NCBI GenBank assembly: GCA_019423795.1
Contig: JAHZAT010000083.1
Coordinates: forward strand, 1 to 42,006
Source of the DNA: Clostridiales bacterium
Lineage (GTDB): Bacteria > Bacillota > Clostridia > Lachnospirales > Lachnospiraceae
Length of the DNA: 42,006 nt
Direction of reading: 5' to 3'
Made by a program: the position numbers and the translations under genes
The notes under the pieces: generated by a model
Told to the model about the DNA's origin: nothing
The model's input: the letters and a program-made list of their open reading frames with translations, nothing else
The model's database searches: none
Part shown: piece by piece, positions 34,096 to 42,006 of the stretch
How the letters are laid out: the number at the start of each line of letters is the position of its first letter
How positions within the stretch are numbered: the first letter of the stretch is position 1

Positions 34096-34302
34096 ATGGA
34101 AATTAAACTTAAAGATGAATTTATTAAACTTGGACAGGCATTAAAAGCAGCTGGACTTGTAGATTCTGGAGTTGTGGCAAAAATTGTCATTCAGGATGGT
34201 GAAGTTCTTGTGAATGGAGAAGTTGAAACAAGAAGAGGAAAAAAATTATATGGTGGCGAAGTTGTATCTTTTGATGGTCAGGAGATTCATATCGTCAAAT
34301 AG
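34096..34302 (+). CDS. yaaA: S4-domain RNA-binding protein YaaA
   Basis: 68 residues, a single S4 domain (FIKLGQALKAAGLVDSGVVAKIVIQDG then VLVNGEVETRRGKKL). This RlbA/YaaA family gene is usually found between dnaN and recF in Firmicutes. Probably binds structured RNA such as rRNA. 15 nt after dnaN and 11 nt before recF. Confidence 0.93.
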   Translation: MEIKLKDEFIKLGQALKAAGLVDSGVVAKIVIQDGEVLVNGEVETRRGKKLYGGEVVSFDGQEIHIVK

Positions 34303-34313
34303 TTTGGAGTAGT

Positions 34314-35399
34314 ATGATTATTAAATCTTTGGAATTAAAAAATTATCGAAATTATGACGAACTTTCCATGAATTTTGCGAGTGGAACGAATTTATTGTAT
34401 GGAGATAATGCCCAGGGAAAGACCAATATTCTGGAATCAATTTATTTAAGTGCGACAACAAAATCACACCGTGGAAATAAGGACCGGGAGTTGATAAAGT
34501 TTGAAGAGAATGAAGCTCACATAAGAATTCATTTCGAAAAACAGGGAATTGATCATCAGTTAGATATGCATCTTAAAAAAAATAAAGCAAAAGGTGTGGC
34601 AATTGACAGAATTCCGATTCGAAGATCCAGTGATCTGTTGGGACAGATTCCGGTAATTTTATTTTCGCCCGAAGATTTAAAGATTGTAAAGAGTGGTCCA
34701 AGTGAAAGAAGAAAATTTCTCGATATTGAATTATCCCAAATGGAAAGATTATATCTGTATCAATTAACAAATTATAATAAAATACTAGTTCAGAGAAATA
34801 ATCTGTTAAAACAGATACGTTTTCAGAATAATCTGATAGAAACATTAGAAGCATGGGATATTCAGCTCGTAAAATATGGCTCAGAGGTTATTAAATATCG
34901 TGAAAAATTTATCAAACATTTGGGTGAAGTTTGTCAAAAGATTCACAATAAATTAACTGGCGGGAAAGAAAAAATTTTACTGGAATATGACCGCGATGTA
35001 GGGTATGATAGTTATTTAACGGAACTTGCAAAGAAGAGACAAAAAGATTTAAAATATTCTACAACGACAGTGGGACCGCACAGGGATGATATCAGTTTTA
35101 TTGTGAATGGGATTGATATCCGCAAATATGGTTCCCAAGGGCAGCAGCGGACAGCAGCGCTCTCTTTGAAGCTGGCACAGATCCAGTTGATGAGAGAAGT
35201 GATGAAAGAGTCACCGATCCTGCTGCTTGATGATGTTTTATCTGAACTTGACAGTAATCGTAAGACGTATTTACTAGAGAGTATCAAGGATACGCAGACG
35301 ATCATTACCTGTACAGGTCTGGATGAATTTATTAGTAAACATCTGCCGATCCAACGGATGTTTCAGATAAAAGCAGGAAAAATTGTAAAGGAAAATTAG
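34314..35399 (+). CDS. recF: DNA replication and repair protein RecF
   Basis: 361 residues. SMC-like ATPase: Walker A YGDNAQGKTNILESI (29-43), signature YGSQGQQRTAALSLKLAQ, Walker B PILLLDDVLSELD. Loads RecA at gaps through RecO/RecR. GGAG 4 nt before the ATG. Confidence 0.96.
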   Translation: MIIKSLELKNYRNYDELSMNFASGTNLLYGDNAQGKTNILESIYLSATTKSHRGNKDRELIKFEENEAHIRIHFEKQGIDHQLDMHLKKNKAKGVAIDRIPIRRSSDLLGQIPVILFSPEDLKIVKSGPSERRKFLDIELSQMERLYLYQLTNYNKILVQRNNLLKQIRFQNNLIETLEAWDIQLVKYGSEVIKYREKFIKHLGEVCQKIHNKLTGGKEKILLEYDRDVGYDSYLTELAKKRQKDLKYSTTTVGPHRDDISFIVNGIDIRKYGSQGQQRTAALSLKLAQIQLMREVMKESPILLLDDVLSELDSNRKTYLLESIKDTQTIITCTGLDEFISKHLPIQRMFQIKAGKIVKEN

Positions 35400-35408
35400 G
35401 AGGAAACT

Positions 35409-37331
35409 ATGGGTACACAAAAAAATGGAGAATATGGAGCTGATCAGATCCAGATTCTGGAAGGGTTAGAAGCTGTGCGTAAAAGACCCGGAATGTACAT
35501 TGGAAGTACATCAGAAAAAGGACTTCATCATCTGGTATACGAAATTGTAGATAATGCCGTAGATGAATCTCTGGCTGGATTCTGTGATACGATCATCGTA
35601 ACACTGAACAAAGACGGCTCTGTTACAGTCGAGGATAACGGGCGTGGAATTCCGGTTGGGATCAATAAGAAAAAAGGTGTATCCAGCGTTGAAGTTGTAT
35701 TTACGATCCTTCATGCAGGAGGTAAATTTGGCGGTGGAGGATATAAAGTATCCGGAGGTCTTCATGGTGTAGGATCTTCTGTGGTTAATGCTTTATCTGA
35801 CTGGTTGGAAGTTACAGTCTGCAAGGAAGGACATATTCACAAACAGCGTTATGAGAGAGGAAAAGTATGTTATCCGCTGAAAGTTCTTGGAGATACAGAT
35901 AAAACTGGAACAACGGTTACGTTTTATCCAGATGCAACGATTTTTGAGACGATTGATTTTGATTATAATACGCTGAAGAGAAGGTTAAGGGAGACAGCTT
36001 TCCTAACAAAGAATTTAAAAATCGTCTTAACAGATGATCGTGGGGAAGAACAGGTTTCTGAAACGTTCCACTATGAAGGTGGTATTAAAGAATTTGTGAC
36101 TTACCTGAACAAGGGGAAAGAAGCACTTTATCCAGATGTGATCTATTGTGAGGGTGAAAAAGATGGTGTGTATGTTGAAGTTGCATTCCAGCATAACGAT
36201 TCTTACAATGAGACATCCTTAAGTTTTGTAAATAATATCATTACACCGGAAGGTGGTACACATTTATCTGGATTTAAGATGGCATTGACATCAACGTTTA
36301 ATGATTATGCGAGAAAGAATAACCTTCTGAAAGAAAAAGAAGATAATTTAAGTGGTGAAGATATTCGTGAAGGATTGACTTCTGTTATCAGTATTAAGAT
36401 CGGGGAACCTCAGTTTGAAGGTCAGACAAAACAGAAATTAGGAAATAGTGAAGCGAGGGGTGCAGTTAACAGTATTTTATCTGAGCAGTTGAAATATTTC
36501 TTAGAACAAAATCCTCAGGTTGCGAAGATAATCTGTGAGAAGGCTGTACTTGCACAGAGAGCAAGAGATGCTGCGAGAAAAGCGCGAGATCTTACAAGAA
36601 GAAAGACAGCACTTGATGGTATGAGTCTTCCTGGAAAACTTGCCGATTGTTCAGATAAGAATCCGGAAAACTGTGAGATCTATATCGTCGAGGGAGATTC
36701 TGCGGGTGGTTCTGCAAAGACGGCTCGTTCCCGTGCAACTCAGGCAATCCTGCCTCTTCGTGGTAAAATCTTAAATGTTGAGAAGGCAAGGCTTGATAAA
36801 GTACTTGTCAATAAAGAGATTCAGGCAATGATCACAGCATTTGGTACAGGAATTCATGAAGATTTTGATATCGAGAAATTAAGATACCATAAGATCATCA
36901 TCATGACAGATGCCGATGTTGATGGTGCACATATCGCAACACTGCTTCTGACGTTCATATACCGCTTTATGCCGGAATTGATCAAGAAAGGGTATGTATA
37001 TCTTGCCCAGCCTCCTCTTTACCGTGTAGAGAAGAATAAGAAGTTCTGGTATGCTTACAGTGATGAGGAATTAAACAACATTCTTCAGGAAATCGGACGA
37101 GATAACAATAACAAGATCCAGCGTTACAAAGGTCTTGGAGAAATGGATGCAGAACAGTTATGGGATACAACCATGGACCCTGAGAAGAGAATTTTATTAA
37201 GAGTAAACCTCGATGAAGATTCAGCTTCAGAGATCGATCTGACATTTACAACACTGATGGGTGATCAGGTAGAACCAAGACGAGAATTTATTGAAGCAAA
37301 CGCAAAATATGTACAGAATCTTGATATTTAG
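35409..37331 (+). CDS. gyrB: DNA gyrase subunit B
   Basis: 640 residues. GHKL ATPase (VDNAVDESLAG with the Mg-binding Asn; DNGRGIPVG; GLHGVGSSVVNAL), transducer domain, and TOPRIM (VEGDSAGGSAKTARSR; DADVDGAHI). Type IIA topoisomerase that introduces negative supercoils together with GyrA. Preceded by AGGAGG and 9 nt after recF. Confidence 0.98.
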   Translation: MGTQKNGEYGADQIQILEGLEAVRKRPGMYIGSTSEKGLHHLVYEIVDNAVDESLAGFCDTIIVTLNKDGSVTVEDNGRGIPVGINKKKGVSSVEVVFTILHAGGKFGGGGYKVSGGLHGVGSSVVNALSDWLEVTVCKEGHIHKQRYERGKVCYPLKVLGDTDKTGTTVTFYPDATIFETIDFDYNTLKRRLRETAFLTKNLKIVLTDDRGEEQVSETFHYEGGIKEFVTYLNKGKEALYPDVIYCEGEKDGVYVEVAFQHNDSYNETSLSFVNNIITPEGGTHLSGFKMALTSTFNDYARKNNLLKEKEDNLSGEDIREGLTSVISIKIGEPQFEGQTKQKLGNSEARGAVNSILSEQLKYFLEQNPQVAKIICEKAVLAQRARDAARKARDLTRRKTALDGMSLPGKLADCSDKNPENCEIYIVEGDSAGGSAKTARSRATQAILPLRGKILNVEKARLDKVLVNKEIQAMITAFGTGIHEDFDIEKLRYHKIIIMTDADVDGAHIATLLLTFIYRFMPELIKKGYVYLAQPPLYRVEKNKKFWYAYSDEELNNILQEIGRDNNNKIQRYKGLGEMDAEQLWDTTMDPEKRILLRVNLDEDSASEIDLTFTTLMGDQVEPRREFIEANAKYVQNLDI

Positions 37332-37345
37332 GAAGGGAGAAACAA

Positions 37346-39829
37346 ATGGACGAGAATACAATTTTTGATAAAGTTCATGACATTGATCTGAAAAAAACAA
37401 TGGAGAATTCATATATTGACTATGCCATGAGCGTTATCGCTTCCAGAGCTCTTCCAGATGTGCGTGACGGTTTGAAACCGGTACAGAGAAGAATTCTTTA
37501 TGCGATGATCGAATTAAATAACGGACCTGATAAACCACATCGTAAATGTGCCCGTATCGTTGGTGATACCATGGGTAAATATCATCCACATGGTGACAGC
37601 TCTATCTATGGGGCGTTAGTTAATATGGCGCAGGAATGGTCTACAAGATATCCATTGGTAGATGGACATGGAAACTTCGGTTCTGTCGATGGTGATGGTG
37701 CAGCTGCCATGCGTTATACAGAAGCAAGATTAAGCAAGATTTCTATGGAGCTTCTGGCTGATATTAACAAGAATACAGTTGATTTCAGACCAAACTTTGA
37801 TGAGACAGAGAAAGAACCAGCTGTCTTACCTTCTCGTTTTCCAAACTTATTAGTGAATGGTACACAGGGAATCGCGGTTGGTATGGCTACGAACATTCCG
37901 CCTCATAACCTTAGAGAGGTTATTAATGCAGTTATTAAGATCATTGATAATCAGGTTGAGGAAGATCGTGAGACAACGATTGAAGAATTATTAGAGATCA
38001 TTAAAGGACCGGATTTTCCTACAGGAGCGACGATCCTTGGACGTTCTGGAATTGATCAGGCTTACCGTACAGGCCGTGGAAAGATTAAAGTACGTGCTGT
38101 TACAGATATTGAGGCAATGGCAAATGGAAAGCAGCGTATTATCGTAACAGAGCTTCCATACATGGTAAATAAAGCAAGACTGATCGAGAAGATTGCGGCT
38201 TTAGTAAGAGAAAAGAAAGTGGAAGGAATTACAGAGCTTCGTGATGAATCTGACAGAAGTGGTATGCGTATCTGCATCGAACTTCGTCGTGATGCAAATG
38301 CGAACGTAATCCTGAATCAGTTATATAAACATACACAGCTTCAGGATACATTTGGTGTGATCATGCTGGCACTTGTTGATGGACAGCCAAAGACAATGAA
38401 CCTGCACGAGATGCTGGATTATTATCTGGAACACCAGAAAGATGTCGTGACAAGAAGAACACGCTATGAATTAAACAAAGCGGAAGAACGAGCACATATC
38501 TTAGAAGGATTACTGATCGCTCAGGATAACATCGATGAAGTGATCAAGATCATTCGTGGAGCAGAGAACATTCAGGCAGCCAAGCTTGAATTGATGGAAC
38601 GTTTTGGACTTTCAGATGCACAGGCACAGGCAATCGTTGATATGCGTCTGAGAGCACTGAATGGTTTGGAACGTGCCAAACTTGAAAAAGAATACAAAGA
38701 ATTGATGGAGCGTATCGGTGAATTGAAGGCAATTCTTGCAGATGAAAAGAAATTACTTGGAGTTATCAAAGATGAAATTGCACTGATCCGTGACAAATAT
38801 GGCGATGAAAGAAGAACACAGATTGGATTTGATGTTGATGATATTTCCATGGAAGATCTGATCCCTAGAGAAAATACTGTGATCACAATGACAAAACTTG
38901 GATATATCAAGAGAATGACTGTTGATAATTTCAAAAGTCAGAATCGTGGTGGTAAAGGTATCAAGGGAATGCAGACAATCGATGAGGATTACATCGAAGA
39001 ACTGTTTATGACAACGACACATCACTATATCATGTTCTTTACAAATACAGGACGTGTATATCGTCTGAAAGCATATGAGATTCCTGAGAGTGGAAGAACA
39101 GCACGAGGAAGTGCAATCGTTAATCTGCTTCAGTTACAGCCAGGAGAGAAGATTACAGCAGTGATTCCACTTGTAGATTACGAAGAAGGAAAATATCTGT
39201 TAATGGCAACGAAATATGGTGTTGTTAAGAAATCATCTATCATGGAATATGCAAATATCCGTAAGACAGGATTAGCAGCAATCACATTAAAAGATGATGA
39301 CCAGCTGATCGAAGTTAAATATACGGAAGATGATGAGGATGTATTCCTTGTAACGAAGAATGGACAGTGTATCCGTTTCCATGAGAGTGACGTCAGATGT
39401 ATTGGACGAACTTCTATGGGGGTTCGTGGAATCAATCTGACAGGTGATGACGAAGTTATTGGAATGCAGCTTGACAGTCAGGGAGAAGCGTTACTGATCG
39501 TATCTGCAAATGGTATGGGTAAACGTACACTGACTTCTGAGTTTACAGCACAGCATCGTGGTGGTAAAGGAATTAAGTGCTACAAGATCACAGAAAAGAC
39601 AGGTGATGTTGTAGGTGTGAAGGCTGTGAATGACGATAATGAGATTATGATGATCACAACAGAGGGAATTATCATACGTACAGCGGTAGATTCTATTTCT
39701 ATTCTTGGAAGAAATACTTCTGGAGTAAAAGTTATGAATGTTGGTGAAAATGTTGAAGTAGCTAGCATCGCAAAAGTCCGTGAAGAAAAGCTTGAAGACG
39801 AAATGGAAAAAAATACAACAGAAGAATAA
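37346..39829 (+). CDS. gyrA: DNA gyrase subunit A
   Basis: 827 residues. Breakage-reunion domain with catalytic Tyr124 (AMRYTEARL), followed by the six-bladed C-terminal wrap domain. The GyrA-box-like sequence QNRGGKGIKGM is seen near residue 532, and a repeat QHRGGKGIKC further on. In the quinolone-determining region the sequence is HGDSSIYGALV: Ser85 matches E. coli Ser83, but the position of E. coli Asp87 is Gly89. 14 nt after gyrB. Confidence 0.98.
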   Translation: MDENTIFDKVHDIDLKKTMENSYIDYAMSVIASRALPDVRDGLKPVQRRILYAMIELNNGPDKPHRKCARIVGDTMGKYHPHGDSSIYGALVNMAQEWSTRYPLVDGHGNFGSVDGDGAAAMRYTEARLSKISMELLADINKNTVDFRPNFDETEKEPAVLPSRFPNLLVNGTQGIAVGMATNIPPHNLREVINAVIKIIDNQVEEDRETTIEELLEIIKGPDFPTGATILGRSGIDQAYRTGRGKIKVRAVTDIEAMANGKQRIIVTELPYMVNKARLIEKIAALVREKKVEGITELRDESDRSGMRICIELRRDANANVILNQLYKHTQLQDTFGVIMLALVDGQPKTMNLHEMLDYYLEHQKDVVTRRTRYELNKAEERAHILEGLLIAQDNIDEVIKIIRGAENIQAAKLELMERFGLSDAQAQAIVDMRLRALNGLERAKLEKEYKELMERIGELKAILADEKKLLGVIKDEIALIRDKYGDERRTQIGFDVDDISMEDLIPRENTVITMTKLGYIKRMTVDNFKSQNRGGKGIKGMQTIDEDYIEELFMTTTHHYIMFFTNTGRVYRLKAYEIPESGRTARGSAIVNLLQLQPGEKITAVIPLVDYEEGKYLLMATKYGVVKKSSIMEYANIRKTGLAAITLKDDDQLIEVKYTEDDEDVFLVTKNGQCIRFHESDVRCIGRTSMGVRGINLTGDDEVIGMQLDSQGEALLIVSANGMGKRTLTSEFTAQHRGGKGIKCYKITEKTGDVVGVKAVNDDNEIMMITTEGIIIRTAVDSISILGRNTSGVKVMNVGENVEVASIAKVREEKLEDEMEKNTTEE

Positions 39830-39835
39830 AAATAA

Positions 39836-39872
39836 AAATCAGGGCGTAGATGAATTGTCTATGTCCTGATTT
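39836..39872 (+). terminator. Probable terminator after gyrA
   Basis: Arms AAATCAGGGCGTAGA (39836-39850) and TCTATGTCCTGATTT (39858-39872) pair with two wobble or mismatch positions. T tract is short (ATTTCG), so efficiency is uncertain. Confidence 0.5.
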
Positions 39873-39980
39873 CGTTATATAATAAAACAATGATACCAAG
39901 GTCAAAATCTGATGCAGCTTTATTTGCAGGAAAATTTATGATATTTTGGCAGTGACAATAAAATATTTTTGGAGGAAAAC

Positions 39981-40823
39981 ATGAGAACGATTCATACAGA
40001 TGAGATCATCAAGAATATAAAAGAGATGTGCATCGAGGCAAATTTATCTCTGACAGAAGATATGAAATGCCGTTTTAAGAATGCAACAGAAAGTGAAAAG
40101 AGCCCATTAGGAAAACAGATTTTAAATCAATTGCAGGAAAATATGGAAATTGCAGCAGCAGATCAGATTCCAATCTGTCAGGATACAGGAATGGCAATCG
40201 TATTTTTAAATATCGGACAGGATGTTCATATTGAGGGTATGGATTTACATGATGCAGTTAACGAAGGGGTGCGTCAGGGGTATACAGAAGGATATCTTAG
40301 GAAATCTGTTGTAAAGGATCCGTTGATCCGTGAGAATACAAAAGATAATACACCTGCGATCATGCATATAGATATTGTCCCAGGGGAAAATCTTGAAATC
40401 CTAGTAGCTCCAAAAGGATTTGGAAGTGAAAATATGAGTCGTATATTTATGTTAAAACCAGCAGATGGAGAAGAGGGGATAAAGAAATCAGTAATTCAGG
40501 CAGTCAAAGATGCAGGACCTAATGCCTGCCCACCAATGGTTGTAGGTGTTGGATTGGGTGGAAGTTTTGAAAAAGCAGCATTTCTAGCTAAGAAGGCATT
40601 GACGAGAAACTTAGATACACCATCTGAGAAGCCACATATTGCGAAATTAGAGAAAGAATTGTTAGAAGAAATCAATCAGTTAGGTATTGGTCCAGGAGGG
40701 CTTGGAGGTTCAACAACTGCGTTAGGACTTAATATTGAGACATACCCTACACACATTGCGGGAATGCCATTAGCAGTAAATATCTGCTGTCACGTAAATC
40801 GTCATGCACATAGAGTGTTATAA
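39981..40823 (+). CDS. Fumarate hydratase class I, alpha subunit
   Basis: 280 residues from the ATG at 39981 (GGAGG lies 5 nt upstream; a TTG at 39969 would contain the SD). Iron-sulfur fumarase, N-terminal half: PICQDTGMAIVF, APKGFGSENMS, NACPPMVVGVGLGG, GPGGLGGSTTALG and VNICCHVNRHAHR; the Cys residues in ICQDTG, NACPP and NICCH are the expected [4Fe-4S] ligands. Reversibly hydrates fumarate to L-malate. Split alpha/beta form with the beta gene next (75-nt gap). The related L-tartrate dehydratase alpha cannot be excluded from sequence alone. Confidence 0.88.
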   Translation: MRTIHTDEIIKNIKEMCIEANLSLTEDMKCRFKNATESEKSPLGKQILNQLQENMEIAAADQIPICQDTGMAIVFLNIGQDVHIEGMDLHDAVNEGVRQGYTEGYLRKSVVKDPLIRENTKDNTPAIMHIDIVPGENLEILVAPKGFGSENMSRIFMLKPADGEEGIKKSVIQAVKDAGPNACPPMVVGVGLGGSFEKAAFLAKKALTRNLDTPSEKPHIAKLEKELLEEINQLGIGPGGLGGSTTALGLNIETYPTHIAGMPLAVNICCHVNRHAHRVL

Positions 40824-40898
40824 AGAGTTAGATATTATCTATCGTTCAGACGAAATTTTTAGAATATAGTATTTTTTAAATACAAGGAGTAGAAGATT

Positions 40899-41453
40899 AT
40901 GGAGAAACATTTAAATGTTCCAGCAAATACAGAAGAGTTGGCAGAGCTTAAATCTGGAGATTATGTATATTTGACAGGAACGATCTATACAGCTAGAGAT
41001 GCGGCACATAAAAGAATGTATGAAACGCTGTTAGATGGGAAAGAATTACCAGTAGATGTAAAAGGGCAGTTTATTTATTATCTCGGGCCAACACCAGCAA
41101 GAGAAGGACAGGTCATTGGATCAGCAGGACCGACAACAAGCAGCAGAATGGATAAATATACCCCAACGATGCTTGATCAAGGATTAAAAGGTATGATCGG
41201 AAAAGGAAAACGATCTTCAGAAGTCATTGAATCAATAAAACAGAATGGTGCAGTATATTTTGCCGCAGTTGGAGGAGCAGGAGCACTTCTTTCAAAGTGT
41301 ATTAAGGAGGCGAAAGTAATCGCTTATGATGATCTGGGAACAGAAGCAATTCGAAAATTAAGAGTTGAAAACTTTCCAGTTATTGTAGTAATTGACAATC
41401 AGGGGAATAATCTTTATGAGACTGCAGTAGAAAATTTCAAAAAATTAAAATAA
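40899..41453 (+). CDS. Fumarate hydratase class I, beta subunit
   Basis: 184 residues matching the C-terminal half of class I fumarases. Features GDYVYLTGTIYTARDAAHKR (substrate site), YLGPTPAREGQVIGSAGPTTSSRMD, MIGKGKRS, VGGAGALLSKCI. Pairs with the alpha subunit to form the hydro-lyase active site. AAGGAG lies 9-10 nt before the ATG. No terminator follows before the tRNA promoter. Confidence 0.88.
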   Translation: MEKHLNVPANTEELAELKSGDYVYLTGTIYTARDAAHKRMYETLLDGKELPVDVKGQFIYYLGPTPAREGQVIGSAGPTTSSRMDKYTPTMLDQGLKGMIGKGKRSSEVIESIKQNGAVYFAAVGGAGALLSKCIKEAKVIAYDDLGTEAIRKLRVENFPVIVVIDNQGNNLYETAVENFKKLK

Positions 41454-41467
41454 TCAATCAAAACCTA

Positions 41468-41496
41468 TTGACAAAAGGAAATTACTTTGGTAAGAT
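41468..41496 (+). promoter_or_regulatory. Promoter upstream of tRNA-Ser
   Basis: -35 TTGACA (41468-41473), 17-bp spacer, -10 TAAGAT (41491-41496). A short hairpin CGTCAT-GTGA-ATGACG (41504-41519) follows in the leader. Confidence 0.75.
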
Positions 41497-41552
41497 ATTC
41501 AAGCGTCATGTGAATGACGGATGCAATTAAATATATTGATATTTAGGCATTT

Positions 41553-41640
41553 GCAGAAGTACTCAAGTGGCTGAAGAGGTGCCCCTGCTAAGGGTATAGA
41601 CCGTTTACGCGGTGCGAGGGTTCAAATCCCTCCTTCTGCG
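41553..41640 (+). tRNA. tRNA-Ser (GCU anticodon)
   Basis: 88-nt class II tRNA. Acceptor GCAGAAG (41553-41559) pairs with CTTCTGC (41633-41639). Anticodon stem TGCCC/GGGTA with loop CTGCTAA (GCT), a long variable arm with stem ACCG/CGGT, and T-loop GGTTCAAATCC. CCA is not encoded. Reads AGC/AGU. Confidence 0.95.
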
Positions 41641-41644
41641 CTTA

Positions 41645-41677
41645 TTAAATCTTCCAAATAGGAGGATTTAATTTTTT
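41645..41677 (+). terminator. Terminator after tRNA-Ser
   Basis: AAATCTTCC (41647-41655) pairs with GGAGGATTT (41661-41669) with one wobble, 5-nt loop, then six Ts (41672-41677). Confidence 0.72.
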
Positions 41678-41688
41678 GACAAAAGATA

Positions 41689-41717
41689 TTGACATGGATG
41701 TAAAAGTGTGATATCTT
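41689..41717 (+). promoter_or_regulatory. rRNA-type promoter Pa
   Basis: TTGACA (41689-41694), 17-bp spacer, TATCTT (41712-41717), then a stem CTGCT-TAT-AGCAG (41730-41742). Confidence 0.7.
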
Positions 41718-41847
41718 ATAGAAGTTGCACTGCTTATAGCAGAGTAACAAATATCATTTAGAAAGATGATGAAAAGAGCATTTATTTATTTGAGTTGTTG
41801 GACGGAGAACGATCACAACAGTTGAATAAAATAAATCAAAAAAACTC

Positions 41848-41876
41848 TTGACAGAATGAAATGAAAATGATATGAT
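41848..41876 (+). promoter_or_regulatory. rRNA-type promoter Pb
   Basis: TTGACA (41848-41853), 17-bp spacer, TATGAT (41871-41876). Preceded by an A-rich segment AATAAATCAAAAAA, which may be an UP element. Confidence 0.82.
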
Positions 41877-41934
41877 ATAAAAGTTGCTGCGGTTCATATG
41901 AAGAACGGGTTAACAAAATAAATCAAAAAAGTTC

Positions 41935-41963
41935 TTGACAAGCTAAGAACGAAGTGATATAAT
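41935..41963 (+). promoter_or_regulatory. rRNA-type promoter Pc, full consensus
   Basis: TTGACA (41935-41940), exactly 17 bp, TATAAT (41958-41963). The same AATAAATCAAAAAA segment precedes it (41920-41933). A hairpin GCTTC/GAAGC (41970-41985) follows, and the window ends in GATCTTTG, which resembles the start of a boxA antitermination site. This is the expected lead-in to a 16S rRNA gene just beyond the window. Confidence 0.88.
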
Positions 41964-42006
41964 AATAAAGCTTCTTATACGAAGCGGATCACAAAAAAGA
42001 TCTTTG

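Noticed and set aside
39969..39980. Start of the fumarase alpha gene at a TTG
   Set aside because: Again the added codons are the SD itself; ATG at 39981 is better.
41676..41704. Additional TTGACA promoter after tRNA-Ser
   Set aside because: At 17 bp the -10 would be TGTAAA, and the site overlaps the terminator T run. The next TTGACA at 41689 is better.
1..42006. CRISPR array, insertion sequence, prophage or integrase
   Set aside because: No regularly spaced direct repeats, transposase, integrase or phage genes were seen. Low-complexity linkers and paralogues explain the internal repeats.

Overview
The window is the replication-origin region of a low-GC, Gram-positive chromosome. The order rpmH-dnaA-dnaN-yaaA-recF-gyrB-gyrA, with rnpA-yidD-yidC-jag-mnmE-mnmG-rsmG and parA-parB on the other arm, is the classic Firmicutes origin layout. 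A DUF4446 gene beside parB, a Bce-type peptide-sensing module, an iron-sulfur two-subunit fumarase and the protein sequences point to the Clostridia, most likely Lachnospiraceae. An Anaerostipes-like organism is a guess only. Nearly all genes left of about 30.9 kb are on the minus strand and all to the right are on the plus strand, so transcription leaves the origin co-directionally with replication. The one exception is a small cupin gene at 15.0 kb.

Region 1 (1-5.8 kb) is a secreted redox locus. A minus-strand operon encodes an ApbE flavin transferase lipoprotein, a membrane-anchored protein with four FMN-binding domains, a one-domain FMN protein and a NapH/NosR-like membrane ferredoxin. 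Downstream lies a separately promoted Tp47-like secreted protein that runs off the left edge. The upstream regions of the apbE operon and of the Tp47 gene share one palindrome type (TTAG-N6-CTAA core), so they are probably co-regulated, perhaps by metal. Together they look like a route for electrons from a membrane iron-sulfur protein to covalently bound flavins outside the membrane.

Region 2 (5.9-10.1 kb) holds three tandem secreted paralogues of unknown function made of PPC-like beta-sandwich units, behind a 5-formyl-THF cyclo-ligase gene. Region 3 (10.1-11.9 kb) is a fruR-fruK operon whose promoter carries four 10-bp tandem repeats. Region 4 (12.0-18.0 kb) is a Bce-type antimicrobial-peptide module (response regulator, intramembrane-sensing kinase, ABC transporter). 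It is split by a histidinol-phosphatase gene and a divergent cupin gene, and a near-perfect Bce box lies between the divergent promoters.

Region 5 (18.0-31.0 kb) is housekeeping: serS, DUF4446, parB, parA with two perfect parS sites, argS, an unrecognised coiled-coil gene, rsmG, mnmG, mnmE, jag, yidC, yidD, rnpA and rpmH. Region 6 (31.0-32.98 kb) is a bipartite oriC around dnaA, with DnaA boxes on both sides and a run of DnaA-trio triplets next to the AT-rich stretch before dnaN. Region 7 (33.0-42.0 kb) holds dnaN, yaaA, recF, gyrB, gyrA, the two fumarase subunits, tRNA-Ser(GCU) and a tandem promoter array. That array almost certainly drives an rRNA operon starting just past the right edge.
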